64,000 bases of DNA from Variovorax paradoxus (GTDB lineage Bacteria > Pseudomonadota > Gammaproteobacteria > Burkholderiales > Burkholderiaceae_C): the NCBI RefSeq assembly GCF_030815855.1, contig NZ_JAUSXG010000001.1, forward strand, positions 4,774,001 through 4,838,000. The letters are read 5' to 3'. A model generated the notes under the pieces. That model worked only from the letters and a program-made list of their open reading frames with translations. It made no database searches and had not been told where the DNA came from. Of the stretch, positions 45,163 through 54,242 are shown piece by piece (within the stretch, counting starts at the first letter, position 1; the number at the start of each line of letters is the position of its first letter). The position numbers and the translations under genes are program-made.

Positions 45163-46866
45163 ATGACAGACAAGACCCTTGCCGCCGACGTGCTGATCGT
45201 CGGTGCCGGCCCGGTGGGCCTCACGCTGGCGATGGACCTGGCCTCGCACGGCGTCTCGGTGATCCTTTGCGAAACCCGCCGCTTCGCCGAGCCGCCGAGC
45301 GTGAAGTGCAACCACGTGTCCTCGCGCACCATGGAGCAGTTCCGCCGTCTCGGCGTGGCAGAGAAGCTGCGCGACGCGGGGCTGCCCGCCGACCATCCCA
45401 ACGACGTGGTGTTCCGCACCAGCGCAACGGGCATGGAGCTCGCGCGCATTCCGATTCCGTGCCGGCGCGACCGCTACACCGAAACCGAGGGGCCCGACGC
45501 GTGGTGGCCCACGCCCGAGCCGCCGCACCGCATCAACCAGATCTACCTGGAGCCGATTCTGCTCAGGCACACGGCGGCGCTTCCCGGCGTGCAGTTGCTC
45601 AACCGAAGCCAGGTCACCGCGTTCACGCAGGACTGCGACGGCGTGTCCGCTACCGCCACCGATCTCGACAGCCACGCGACGCGCCACATCCGCTGCCGCT
45701 ACATGGTCGGCTGCGACGGCGGCAGCTCCATGGTGCGCAAGCAGATCGGCGCAACGCTCGAGGGCACGGCCGTGATCCAGCGCGTGCAGTCGACCTTCAT
45801 TCGCGCGCCAGAACTGCGCGCGCTGATCCCGGGCAAGCCCGCGTGGTCGTACTACGCGATGAACCCGCGCCGCTGCGGCACGATGTTTGCCATCGACGGG
45901 CAGGAAACCTGGCTGGTGCACAACCACCTCAACGCCGAAGAGCCCGAGTTCGATTCTGTCGACCGCGACCGGTCATTGCGTGAAATCCTCGGCGTCGGTC
46001 CCGATTTTTCTTACGAGATCATCAGCAAGGAAGACTGGGTGGGGCGCCGCCTCGTGGCCAACCGCTTTCGCGAAGGCCGCGTGTTCCTCGCGGGCGACGC
46101 GGCGCACCTGTGGGTGCCCTATGCGGGATACGGCATGAACGCGGGCATTGCCGATGCGCTCAATCTCTCGTGGCTGCTCGCGGCCTGCGTGCAGGGATGG
46201 GGCGACGACGGCATTCTCGATGCGTACGAAGCCGAGCGCCTGCCGATCACCGAGCAGGTGTCGAACTTCGCGATGGACCATGCGCAGAAGATGATCCGCG
46301 CGCGACGCGCCGTGCCGCAGGACCTCGAGGCGCCCGGCCCCGAGGGTGATGCGCTGCGCGCGGAGATCGGACGCGAGGCCTACGACCTCAACGTGCAGCA
46401 GTTCTGCTGCGCGGGCCTGAACTTCGGCTACTTCTATACCGGCTCGCCGATCATCGTTGCCGATGGCGAGCACACGCCGCCGGCCTATTCGATGGGCGGC
46501 TTCACGCCTTCGACCGTCCCGGGCTGCCGCGCGCCGCATTTCTGGCTGACCGACGGCCGTTCGCTCTACGACGCTTTCGGACCGGGCTACACGCTGCTGC
46601 GCTTCGACCGCAGCGCGGATGTCTCGGCGCTCGAGCGCGCGGCGCGCGCCTACGACATGCCGCTCGCCGTGGTCGACATCGACGCGGCGGAAGTCCCGCC
46701 CGCGTACATGCACCGCCTGGTGCTGTGCCGCGCCGACCAGCACGTGGCCTGGCGCGGCGCCTATGTGCCGCCCGATGCGTACGAGCTGGTGGCGCAGCTG
46801 CGCGGCGAGCGGCGGCATCTGCAGGGCCGCAGGCGGCTGCTGAGATGGGAAGGCGTGATGGCGTAG
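45163..46866 (+). CDS. FAD-dependent aromatic-ring monooxygenase (class A flavoprotein)
   Basis: 567 aa from the ATG at 45163. FAD-binding GAGPVG (14-19), a later VGCDGGSSMVRKQIGA (DG motif) and GDAAHLWVPYAGYGMNAGIADALNLSW (from Gly311), then a C-terminal thioredoxin-like domain (about 460-567) typical of phenol hydroxylase/MhpA relatives. It uses NAD(P)H and O2 to hydroxylate a phenolic or similar ring. The LysR gene, Bug protein and monooxygenase form a small uptake-plus-hydroxylation module. The exact substrate is not inferable; no ring-cleavage gene is near. Confidence 0.9.
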   Translation: MTDKTLAADVLIVGAGPVGLTLAMDLASHGVSVILCETRRFAEPPSVKCNHVSSRTMEQFRRLGVAEKLRDAGLPADHPNDVVFRTSATGMELARIPIPCRRDRYTETEGPDAWWPTPEPPHRINQIYLEPILLRHTAALPGVQLLNRSQVTAFTQDCDGVSATATDLDSHATRHIRCRYMVGCDGGSSMVRKQIGATLEGTAVIQRVQSTFIRAPELRALIPGKPAWSYYAMNPRRCGTMFAIDGQETWLVHNHLNAEEPEFDSVDRDRSLREILGVGPDFSYEIISKEDWVGRRLVANRFREGRVFLAGDAAHLWVPYAGYGMNAGIADALNLSWLLAACVQGWGDDGILDAYEAERLPITEQVSNFAMDHAQKMIRARRAVPQDLEAPGPEGDALRAEIGREAYDLNVQQFCCAGLNFGYFYTGSPIIVADGEHTPPAYSMGGFTPSTVPGCRAPHFWLTDGRSLYDAFGPGYTLLRFDRSADVSALERAARAYDMPLAVVDIDAAEVPPAYMHRLVLCRADQHVAWRGAYVPPDAYELVAQLRGERRHLQGRRRLLRWEGVMA

Positions 46867-46938
46867 GGGTGGCGCAGGGGAGCGGCGCGATGGCCCGAAC
46901 CGGGCTCGGGCGCATCGTGCCCGCCTTCTTCACCGATT

Positions 46939-48405
46939 TCACCGATGCCGCGCGGCCGCGAAGCGGGCGATCAGCCATGCCGCCAATGCCGGCGCGAGCG
47001 CAAAGCTCGCGAACAGCCAGGCGGCGGCAGAGCGCGCGCCGGCCGCGCCGCCAGGTGCAGCGAGCCCGGCTGCGTTGGCGACCAGCCCCGCCACTGCCGC
47101 GCCCACGGCCAGGCCGTAGAGCTGCACGGTCGTGATCGAGGCCGACGCCAGCCCTTCTTGCCCCGGAGGCGCGAGCGACATCACGCGCGTGACGAGGTGC
47201 GGCCAGCCGATCCCCACGCCCAGGCCGACCGCTCCCAGCGCGATGGCGACCAGCGGCGTTTCGACGCCGGCGGCAAACCCGCCATGCCCCGGCAACAGCA
47301 CGGCCAGCGCCACCAGCCCCAGCGTGCAGGCCACCGGCCCGGCGCGCAGCATGCGGTCGGCGCCCGCGCCGCTGCGCCCGGACGACAGCAGCGAACCCGC
47401 GCTCCAGCCGCCGGCCATGGCCGCCGTGAGGTAGCCTGCCGACAACGGCGAATGGCCGTGCAGCAGCTGCAGGAAGTACGGCACGAAGATTTCGGTGGTG
47501 GTGCCGATCATCATCAGCACCACGCCGGCATAGATGGCGCCCATCGGCGCGCTCACCGTGTAGGCGCCGGTCGGCAGCAACCGCACCGCGGCGCGTCCGT
47601 CGATCCGGGTGGCCGCCACGCCGAGCCCCAGCCCCAGCGCGACGCCCACCGCCTGCCAGGCCAGCGTGGGCCCGAATTCGCTCGCCGCGATCATCAGCAC
47701 CGAGGCCGCCAAGAGGCCGATCTGCGCCGCGGGAATGCGCGGCATGCTGGCAGGGCGCACATGCCGCACGCCGGCGGCGGGCCGCAGCTGCACGGCCACC
47801 AGCAGCGCCTGCAGCGCCGCCAGCGGCAGCAGCGACCAGAAGGCCCAGCGCCAATGCCCCGCCTGCGCGAACAGGCCGCCCACCGCCGGCCCGCAGAGCG
47901 TGGCCACGCCCCACATGCCCGACACCATGGCCACCCCACGCGGCCACAGCCGCGGCGCGAACACCCGCTGGATCAGCGCATAGCTCAGCGCCGCGAGCAG
48001 GCCGCCGCCCACCCCCTGCACCGTGCGGCCCGCGAGCAGCCAGGGCATGGCCGGTGCCAAGGCGCACGCGATCGAGCCCGCGGTGAATGCCGCCAGCGCC
48101 GCCAGGCATGCACCGCGCGGCCCCAGCCCGGCGAGCGAACGCACCGAGAGCGTGGCGCCGACGATCGACCCCACCACGAACAACGTGGTGCTCCACGCGT
48201 ACCAGCCGAGCCCGCCGATTTCATTCACCACCGAGGGCAGCACGGTGGTCACGATGTGCACATTGACCGCGTGGAGCGCGACGCCCCCGGTCAGCGCCAG
48301 CGCGCGCCAGCCGTTGCGGCCGCGGAACAGATCGCTCCAGGCCGCAGTGGATGGGTTGGAAATTGGCGAACCGGAATCGGCGGTGGAGGTAGGTGCGGCA
48401 GGCAT
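46939..48405 (-). CDS. MFS multidrug/drug:proton antiporter (14-helix type)
   Basis: 488 aa from the ATG at 48405, upstream of which there is no protein-like sequence. About 14 membrane helices: RALALTGGVALHAVNVHIVTTVLPSVV is followed by WYAWSTTLFVVGSIVGATL, GRTVQGVGGGLLAALSYALIQ (motif C-like region) and others. It resembles EmrB/QacA-type exporters. Substrate unknown. Converges with the monooxygenase gene 72 bp away and diverges from pgpA. Confidence 0.88.
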   Translation of the reverse strand: MPAAPTSTADSGSPISNPSTAAWSDLFRGRNGWRALALTGGVALHAVNVHIVTTVLPSVVNEIGGLGWYAWSTTLFVVGSIVGATLSVRSLAGLGPRGACLAALAAFTAGSIACALAPAMPWLLAGRTVQGVGGGLLAALSYALIQRVFAPRLWPRGVAMVSGMWGVATLCGPAVGGLFAQAGHWRWAFWSLLPLAALQALLVAVQLRPAAGVRHVRPASMPRIPAAQIGLLAASVLMIAASEFGPTLAWQAVGVALGLGLGVAATRIDGRAAVRLLPTGAYTVSAPMGAIYAGVVLMMIGTTTEIFVPYFLQLLHGHSPLSAGYLTAAMAGGWSAGSLLSSGRSGAGADRMLRAGPVACTLGLVALAVLLPGHGGFAAGVETPLVAIALGAVGLGVGIGWPHLVTRVMSLAPPGQEGLASASITTVQLYGLAVGAAVAGLVANAAGLAAPGGAAGARSAAAWLFASFALAPALAAWLIARFAAARHR

Positions 48406-48538
48406 GGGTAGGTGTCCGGAGGAAGCAGGAAATGTCGAAGCAAGGCCGGATCCTAGGCCGCACTCGTGAATTAAACAAGACAACACTTTGATAAATAGGG
48501 GCATCGGCATGGCCGCGGATGCGCGACACTGCTGCCTG

Positions 48539-49123
48539 ATGCAAGCCGTTCCTCCGCCTCCTTCTTCTTCTCCTTCTTCATCGTCCGCCGGCCCTGCTCC
48601 GCAGGGCGCGCCGCGCCGGCCCACCAAGGCCTTCCTGCTGTCGCACCCGGCGCATTTCATTGCCCTGGGCTTCGGTTCGGGGCTGCCGCGCGTGGCGCCC
48701 GGCACGGTCGGCACGCTCTGGGCCTGGGCTGCCTTTGCGGTCATGCAGCTGTGGTTCACGCCCGCCACCATCGGCTGGGTGATCCTGGCCTCGCTGCCCA
48801 TCGGCTGGTGGGCCTGCAGCGTGACGGCGCGCCACATGGGCGTGGCCGACCCGGGGAGCATCGTGTGGGACGAAGTGGTCGCCTTCTGGATCGTGCTCTG
48901 GCTGGTCACGCCGGCCGGCCTGCTCGCACAGGCGGTGGCATTCGGGCTGTTCCGCTTCTTCGATGCCGCCAAGCCGGGGCCGGTGGGCTGGGCGGACGCG
49001 CTGTTCAAGCCACGCGATGCCGCCGAGGTTCGTTGGTGGCGCGCAGGCTTCGGCATCATCCTCGACGACCTCGTGGCGGCGTTCTGCACGCTGCTGGTCA
49101 TTGCGCTGTGGCGCGCATGGTGA
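48539..49123 (+). CDS. pgpA: Phosphatidylglycerophosphatase A
   Basis: 194 aa from the ATG at 48539 (an in-frame ATG at 48488 adds an unlikely leader). After a Pro/Ser-rich N-terminus, the family signature FGSGLPRVAPGTVGTL and VWDEVVAFWIVL appear, with further membrane helices to the end. It removes phosphate from phosphatidylglycerol phosphate in phospholipid synthesis. It precedes the CinA-type gene by five bases, a standard pair. Confidence 0.93.
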   Translation: MQAVPPPPSSSPSSSSAGPAPQGAPRRPTKAFLLSHPAHFIALGFGSGLPRVAPGTVGTLWAWAAFAVMQLWFTPATIGWVILASLPIGWWACSVTARHMGVADPGSIVWDEVVAFWIVLWLVTPAGLLAQAVAFGLFRFFDAAKPGPVGWADALFKPRDAAEVRWWRAGFGIILDDLVAAFCTLLVIALWRAW

Positions 49124-49128
49124 ACCTC

Positions 49129-49647
49129 ATGGAACCTTCGATCCCATCGTCGAACCTTCTTGCGGACCCGGGCACGTCCGGCCTTGTCGCGGCCACGGCC
49201 GGACTGCTGCTGAAAAAAGGCTGGATGCTCGCCACGGCCGAAAGCTGCACCGGCGGGCTCATTGCCGGCGCGTGCACCGAACTGGCCGGCTCGAGTGCCT
49301 GGTTCGAGCGCGGCTTCGTCACCTACTCGAACGCGGCCAAGACCGAACTGCTGGGTGTCGACGCGGCGCTGATCGAAACCCACGGCGCGGTCAGCGAGGC
49401 CGTGGCGCGCGCCATGGCCGCGGGGGCCATCGCGCACTCGGCGGCCCGCGTCGCCGTGGCAGTGACCGGCGTGGCCGGCCCCACGGGCGGTAGCCCCGAG
49501 AAGCCGGTCGGCACTGTCTGGTTCGGCTGGTCAATCGACGGACAGATCCGCACCGAGCGTCGGCGCTTCGACGGCGACCGCGCCGCGGTGCGCGCGGCGA
49601 CAGTGCACTACGCGCTGCAGACACTGGCGCATTTGCTGCAAGCCTGA
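49129..49647 (+). CDS. pncC: CinA-family nicotinamide-nucleotide amidohydrolase (PncC type)
   Basis: 172 aa. I took the ATG at 49129 because GGTGA lies five bases before it; an ATG at 49117 overlapping pgpA is possible. The C-terminal CinA domain stands alone: ATAESCTGGLIAGACTELAGSSAWFERGFVTYSN, AVAVTGVAGPTGGSPEKPVGTVWFG. It deamidates NMN to nicotinic acid mononucleotide in NAD recycling; the N-terminal COG1058 domain of full CinA is absent. Confidence 0.93.
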   Translation: MEPSIPSSNLLADPGTSGLVAATAGLLLKKGWMLATAESCTGGLIAGACTELAGSSAWFERGFVTYSNAAKTELLGVDAALIETHGAVSEAVARAMAAGAIAHSAARVAVAVTGVAGPTGGSPEKPVGTVWFGWSIDGQIRTERRRFDGDRAAVRAATVHYALQTLAHLLQA

Positions 49648-49682
49648 CGTCGGCCGCCGCATACTCCCCGCCAGGAAAACGA

Positions 49683-50177
49683 ATGAACAAAAACACCAAC
49701 ACCGAAACCATCCAGCGCTTCTACGACGCCTTCGCCCGGCTCGACGCCGACACCATGGCGGCCTGCTATGCGCCCGATGCGGTCTTCGACGACGAGGTCT
49801 TCTCCCTGCGCGGGCAGCGCGAGGTGGGCGGCATGTGGAAGATGCTCTGCACCGCCACGCGCGGCAAGGGCGCCGACGTCTGGAAGCTCGCCTGCAGCGA
49901 CGTGCAGGCCGACGCCACCGCCGGCCAGGCGCATTGGGATGCGCACTACCGCTTCAGCGCCACCGGCCGCATCGTGGACAACAGCGTCGAGGCGCGCTTC
50001 GCCTTCACGCCCGAGGGCCTGATCAAGACGCACCGCGACAGCTTCTCCTTCTGGACCTGGGCACGCCAGGCGCTCGGTACGCCGGGCCTGCTGCTCGGCT
50101 GGACACCGATACTGCGCAACAAGGTGCGCAAAACCGCCGCCACCAATCTCGCCAACTTTCTTGCCCGCCAACCATGA
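49683..50177 (+). CDS. NTF2/SnoaL-like fold protein
   Basis: 164 aa. The N-terminal ETIQRFYDAFARLDADTMAACYAPDAVFDDEVF and the later AHWDAHYRFSATGRIVDNSVEARFAF fit the NTF2-like cone fold (SnoaL-type). No signal peptide. Members act as isomerases, hydrolases or small-ligand carriers; the role here is unknown. It overlaps the acetyltransferase gene by ATGA, so they are co-translated. Confidence 0.85.
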   Translation: MNKNTNTETIQRFYDAFARLDADTMAACYAPDAVFDDEVFSLRGQREVGGMWKMLCTATRGKGADVWKLACSDVQADATAGQAHWDAHYRFSATGRIVDNSVEARFAFTPEGLIKTHRDSFSFWTWARQALGTPGLLLGWTPILRNKVRKTAATNLANFLARQP

Positions 50178-50482
50178 GCGACATCAACCTCACCAACAAC
50201 GAAGCGCAGCACCGCTATGAAGCGGCGACGGACGGACGGCTGGCCGGCTTTGCCGAATACAACCTGCTGACCGACGCGATCATGTTCACGCACACCGAGG
50301 TGCTGCCCGAAAACGAAGGCAAGGGCATCGGCTCGGCGCTCGCCAGGCACGTGCTCGACGATGCGCGCGCCCGCGGGCTGCACGTGATCCCGGTGTGCCA
50401 GTTCATTGCGGGCTACATCCGCAAGCACCGCGAATACGCGGACCTGGTCCGGCCCGATATTCAGCGCGCGTTCAAGATCTGA
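50174..50482 (+). CDS. Short GNAT-type N-acetyltransferase (COG2388)
   Basis: 102 aa, ATG overlapping the previous stop. It holds the compact GNAT core: NLLTDAIMFTHTEVLPENEGKGIGSALARHVLDDARARGLHVIPVCQFIAGYIRKHREYADL, where the ENEGKGIGSALA segment is the acetyl-CoA pyrophosphate loop and PVCQFIAGYIRKH is the COG2388 signature. Acetyl acceptor unknown. Its 3' end overlaps the convergent MFS gene by 11 bp. Confidence 0.9.
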   Translation: MSDINLTNNEAQHRYEAATDGRLAGFAEYNLLTDAIMFTHTEVLPENEGKGIGSALARHVLDDARARGLHVIPVCQFIAGYIRKHREYADLVRPDIQRAFKI

Positions 50483-51713
50483 GGGTGCCGGCCTTCGGCG
50501 CGGGCAACCACGCGAAGGCCGCGACGCCCAGCACCAGCAGCGCGGCGATGGTACCCAGCACAGCGGTGAGCGGATCGCCGCCATGCGCCGCGGCCACCGA
50601 TGCCGCGACGCCGGTGCCCCACTGCATGAGCGCGACGCCGAGGAACATCGCCATGGTGAAGACCGCCATGGCGCGGCCCGTGAGCGTGACCGGGTAGGCC
50701 ACGCGCACGTCGGCGTATTGCCAGACGATGAAGCCCGAGAGCATGCCGATCAGCACCATGCCGCCGATGTCCAGCCAGGCCGAGTGCGTGAAGGCGATGA
50801 GCGCGAACAGGCCGGCATAGCCCAGCGCGCAGATCACGATCCAGCGGCGCCGCGCGGCGCCGTCGCGGTCGAGGCGGCCGAACAGCGGCGCACCGAACAG
50901 CGAGATCACCGACACCGCCAGCGCGACATTGCCGCTCTGCACCAGTGAATAGCCGTGGCGTTCCATCATGAGTGGCCCGAGCCAGAGCCCGCGCAGCGAA
51001 ATGAAAGCGGCATACGTCACCGCGCCAAGCACGACGATGCCGAGCGTGTGCGGCATGGCGAGCAGCGCGCCGAACTGGCGGATGGCCTCGGGAATGGATT
51101 CATTCGCCTTCGGCACGGCCGACACGGGCTCGTGCACCCAGCGCCAGATGGCGAGCCACGCCAGCGCCGAGGCCGCGGCCAGCACCAGAAAACCCGCGCG
51201 CCATGAATACGCTTGCACCAGCCATGCGAGCGGGGTGCCGGTGGCCAGCATGCCGAACCCGCCGATGGCGAGCACCAGGCCTGAAACCGTGGCAAAGCGC
51301 GCCGCAGGGAAGTGCCGCGCGATGAACACGGTGCACACCAGGAAGGCCGGCGCGCAGCCGATGCCGATCAGCGCCTGCCCTGCCACGAGGACCCCATAGG
51401 TCGGCGACACCGCCGAGAGCAGCGCACCCGCAATGGCGACCGGAAACGCGACGAGCACCGTGCGCCGCACGCCGTGCAGGTCGATGCCGATGCCCATGAA
51501 GAGCTGCATCGCGCCGAAGGCGAAATGGAAAGCGCCCGAGAAAATGCCGAGCGCCTGGGCCGACAGCCTGAAATCGGTCTGCAGCGGGCTCGCCATGATG
51601 GCGCCCACCGTTCGGAACGCCTGGCTCAACGCCACCCCGGCGCAAAGCGCCAGCACCATGACCCACGCGGCGCGTGGCGTCAGCGGTGCGGGGGCGCAGC
51701 CGCTGCTAGGCAC
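50472..51713 (-). CDS. MFS transporter (12-helix)
   Basis: 413 aa from a GTG at 51713 that overlaps the SEC-C gene stop; an ATG at 51659, right before the first helix ([22 protein letters not shown]), is an alternative giving 395 aa. About 12 membrane helices ([58 protein letters not shown] pattern). Substrate unknown. It runs in the same direction as the SEC-C gene and probably shares its transcript. Confidence 0.85.
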   Translation of the reverse strand: MPSSGCAPAPLTPRAAWVMVLALCAGVALSQAFRTVGAIMASPLQTDFRLSAQALGIFSGAFHFAFGAMQLFMGIGIDLHGVRRTVLVAFPVAIAGALLSAVSPTYGVLVAGQALIGIGCAPAFLVCTVFIARHFPAARFATVSGLVLAIGGFGMLATGTPLAWLVQAYSWRAGFLVLAAASALAWLAIWRWVHEPVSAVPKANESIPEAIRQFGALLAMPHTLGIVVLGAVTYAAFISLRGLWLGPLMMERHGYSLVQSGNVALAVSVISLFGAPLFGRLDRDGAARRRWIVICALGYAGLFALIAFTHSAWLDIGGMVLIGMLSGFIVWQYADVRVAYPVTLTGRAMAVFTMAMFLGVALMQWGTGVAASVAAAHGGDPLTAVLGTIAALLVLGVAAFAWLPAPKAGTLRS

Positions 51714-52488
51714 CGTGGCACTTCTTGTATTTCTTTCCGCTGCCGCAGGGACACGGATCGTTGCGGCCAGGCGTCGCTTCCTTGCGGATCGTCTCGACCT
51801 TCGGGCCCAGGCTCTTCCAGAGCTGGCGCAGGTCGTACACGGCCCAGATGGCGGCGCCGAAATCGTCCAGCCGCTGCTGGCTGACGCTCGGCGGGGCGTC
51901 GTCGCTGAACATCGAGAGCGTGGGCTTGGCCTTGTCGTCTTCGGTGAGCGCCACGATGTTGTCGAGCGCGTCGTCGAGCATCTGTGCGGCTTCCTTGTCG
52001 CGCGGCGCGGCCCAGTCTTCGGGCCAGTTCTCGACCGCGTACATGAAGCCCAGCGCCCAGACCTGCGCGAACGAAGGGATTTCCTCGCCCTCGATCTCGG
52101 CGCGCTCTTCTTCGGGCAGCGAGGCAATGGCGCCTCGGGTGTCGAGCACTTCAGGCTGCCAGCTGCGCTCGTCTTCGAGCGACTGCACGTCGGCGTCCAG
52201 GCCTTCTTCGATTTCGAGCCAGCGGCGCTTCCAGTTCCAGACGAATTCCATGTGCTGGGCCGGCACGAAGCTCTCGCCCAGCAGCACGGGCCAGTATTCG
52301 GCAGGCTCGATGGGCCGGCGGGTGCAGATCAGCGCGGCCATGAAGCCTTCGCAGAACTCCCACTGGGGAATTTCCTCGTCGTGCTCGCGCATGGCGTCGA
52401 GCGCCTGGTCGAGCGCGTCGAAATCGTCGGGGCCGAGGGGGGCGGAAGCGGCCGCTGCGGCCTGGGGGGTGTCGTTGGTGGTCATCAT
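51706..52488 (-). CDS. UPF0149/YecA-type protein with C-terminal SEC-C zinc motif
   Basis: 260 aa. The N-terminal two-thirds form the UPF0149 helical domain ([43 protein letters not shown]). The C-terminus is the SEC-C motif [17 protein letters not shown], whose Cys/His residues bind zinc and contact ribosomes in SecA and YecA. Role unknown, possibly ribosome- or protein-quality related. The stop overlaps the start of the MFS gene. Confidence 0.9.
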   Translation of the reverse strand: MMTTNDTPQAAAAASAPLGPDDFDALDQALDAMREHDEEIPQWEFCEGFMAALICTRRPIEPAEYWPVLLGESFVPAQHMEFVWNWKRRWLEIEEGLDADVQSLEDERSWQPEVLDTRGAIASLPEEERAEIEGEEIPSFAQVWALGFMYAVENWPEDWAAPRDKEAAQMLDDALDNIVALTEDDKAKPTLSMFSDDAPPSVSQQRLDDFGAAIWAVYDLRQLWKSLGPKVETIRKEATPGRNDPCPCGSGKKYKKCHGA

Positions 52489-52544
52489 GGCAAGTTCGGG
52501 GCAGCCCTCTATGATGCAGCAGGCTCCGGAGTCACTTCATTTCC

Positions 52545-54242
52545 ATGTCCACGATTATTCCGTTTCCGGCGCGTTACAGCGCCTTTGCGCTGTGCGTGGC
52601 GGGCCTGGCGGCCAGCCTGGCTGCCGTGCTGGTGTCCCCGCACCTGTGGGCCGCCTGGGTGGCGCTGGCGGTTTTTGCGGCGCTCAGCGCAACCGGCGTG
52701 CACGACTTGCGGCAGACGCGCCACGCCATCCTGCGCAACTACCCGGTCATCGGACATTTGCGCTTTCTGCTGGAGTTCATCCGGCCGGAAATGCGCCAGT
52801 ACTTCATCGAGAGCGATTCCGAGGCGGCGCCTTTCTCGCGCGCGCAGCGCTCGCTGGTGTACCAGCGCGCCAAGGGCGAACCCGACAACCGCCCTTTCGG
52901 CACGCAGCTCAATGTGACCATTGCGGGCTACGAGTGGATCAACCACTCGATGCAGCCGACCAAGCTTGAGAACCACGATTTCCGGATCGTGATCGGCGGC
53001 ACGCCGCAGCCGGCGGAGGCCAACCCGGCGCAGGTCTGTACCCAGCCGTACAGCGCGAGCGTGTTCAACATCTCGGCCATGAGCTTCGGCGCGCTCTCGG
53101 CCAACGCGATCCTTGCGCTCAACCAGGGCGCGAAGATGGGCGGCTTTGCGCATGACACCGGCGAGGGCTCGATTTCGCAGCACCACCGTGTGCACGGCGG
53201 CGACCTGATCTGGGAAATCGGCTCGGGCTATTTCGGCTGCCGCAACGACGACGGCAGCTTCAACGCCGAGCGCTTCAGCGCCAACGCGCGTGATCCGCAG
53301 GTCAAGATGATCGAGATCAAGCTGAGCCAGGGCGCCAAGCCCGGGCACGGCGGCGTGCTGCCCGCGCCCAAAGTCACGCCCGAGATCGCGGCCGCGCGCG
53401 GCGTGCGGGTGGGCGTGGACTGCGTGTCGCCCTCGTCGCACAGCGCGTTCGGAACGCCGATCGAGATGATGCATTTCATCGCCAGGCTGCGCGAGCTTTC
53501 GGGCGGCAAGCCGACCGGCTTCAAGTTCTGCCTCGGCCATCCGTGGGAGTGGTTCGCCATCGTCAAGGCCATGCAGGCGACCGGCATCACGCCCGACTTC
53601 ATCGTGGTCGACGGTGCCGAGGGCGGCACGGGCGCCGCGCCGGTCGAGTTCAGCGACCACGTGGGCGCGCCGCTGCAGGAAGGCCTGCTGCTGGTGCACA
53701 ACACGCTCATCGGCGTGAACCTGCGCCACCGCATCAAGCTGGGCTGCGCCGGCAAGGTGATCACGGCGTTCGACGTGGCGCGCATGATGGCCCTGGGCGC
53801 CGACTGGTGCAACGCGGCGCGCGGCTTCATGATGGCGCTGGGCTGCATCCAGGCGCAAAGCTGCCACACCGGCCATTGCCCCACGGGCGTGACCACGCAG
53901 GACCCGGTGCGCCAGCAGGCGCTGGTGGTGCCGACCAAGGCCGACCGCGTGCGCAACTTCCACCGCAGCACCCTGCATGCGCTGCAGGAGCTGGTGCAGG
54001 CCGCCGGGCTCGACCATCCGCAGCAGATCACCGCGCACCACATCGTGCGGCGCATTTCCGACACCGAGGTGCGCCTCTTGAGCAACCTGGTGATGCAGGT
54101 GCAGCCGGGCGCCCTTCTCGGCCCGCTCGACAAGCAGCACAACGTGTTCCGAACCTACTGGCCGCTGGCCAGCGCCGAGAGCTTCCAGCCCGTGACACAG
54201 GGTCCGCACGGCCTGGTGTCGAGTCTCGCGCTCGCCGCATGA
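52545..54242 (+). CDS. Orphan FMN-binding glutamate-synthase-family protein (GltB central/FMN domain)
   Basis: 565 aa. Two membrane helices at the N-terminus (about 10-50) anchor it. The rest is the glutamate synthase FMN barrel: SAMSFGALSANAILALNQGAKMGGF, GEGSISQHH, IEIKLSQGAKPGHGGVLP, DFIVVDGAEGGTGAAP. A Cys cluster C434-x5-C440-x4-C445 matches the 3Fe-4S ligands of GltB. It lacks the N-terminal glutaminase domain, so it cannot be a normal GOGAT. Such orphans are widespread; function unknown. ATGA overlap with the kinase-like gene. Confidence 0.9.
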   Translation: MSTIIPFPARYSAFALCVAGLAASLAAVLVSPHLWAAWVALAVFAALSATGVHDLRQTRHAILRNYPVIGHLRFLLEFIRPEMRQYFIESDSEAAPFSRAQRSLVYQRAKGEPDNRPFGTQLNVTIAGYEWINHSMQPTKLENHDFRIVIGGTPQPAEANPAQVCTQPYSASVFNISAMSFGALSANAILALNQGAKMGGFAHDTGEGSISQHHRVHGGDLIWEIGSGYFGCRNDDGSFNAERFSANARDPQVKMIEIKLSQGAKPGHGGVLPAPKVTPEIAAARGVRVGVDCVSPSSHSAFGTPIEMMHFIARLRELSGGKPTGFKFCLGHPWEWFAIVKAMQATGITPDFIVVDGAEGGTGAAPVEFSDHVGAPLQEGLLLVHNTLIGVNLRHRIKLGCAGKVITAFDVARMMALGADWCNAARGFMMALGCIQAQSCHTGHCPTGVTTQDPVRQQALVVPTKADRVRNFHRSTLHALQELVQAAGLDHPQQITAHHIVRRISDTEVRLLSNLVMQVQPGALLGPLDKQHNVFRTYWPLASAESFQPVTQGPHGLVSSLALAA

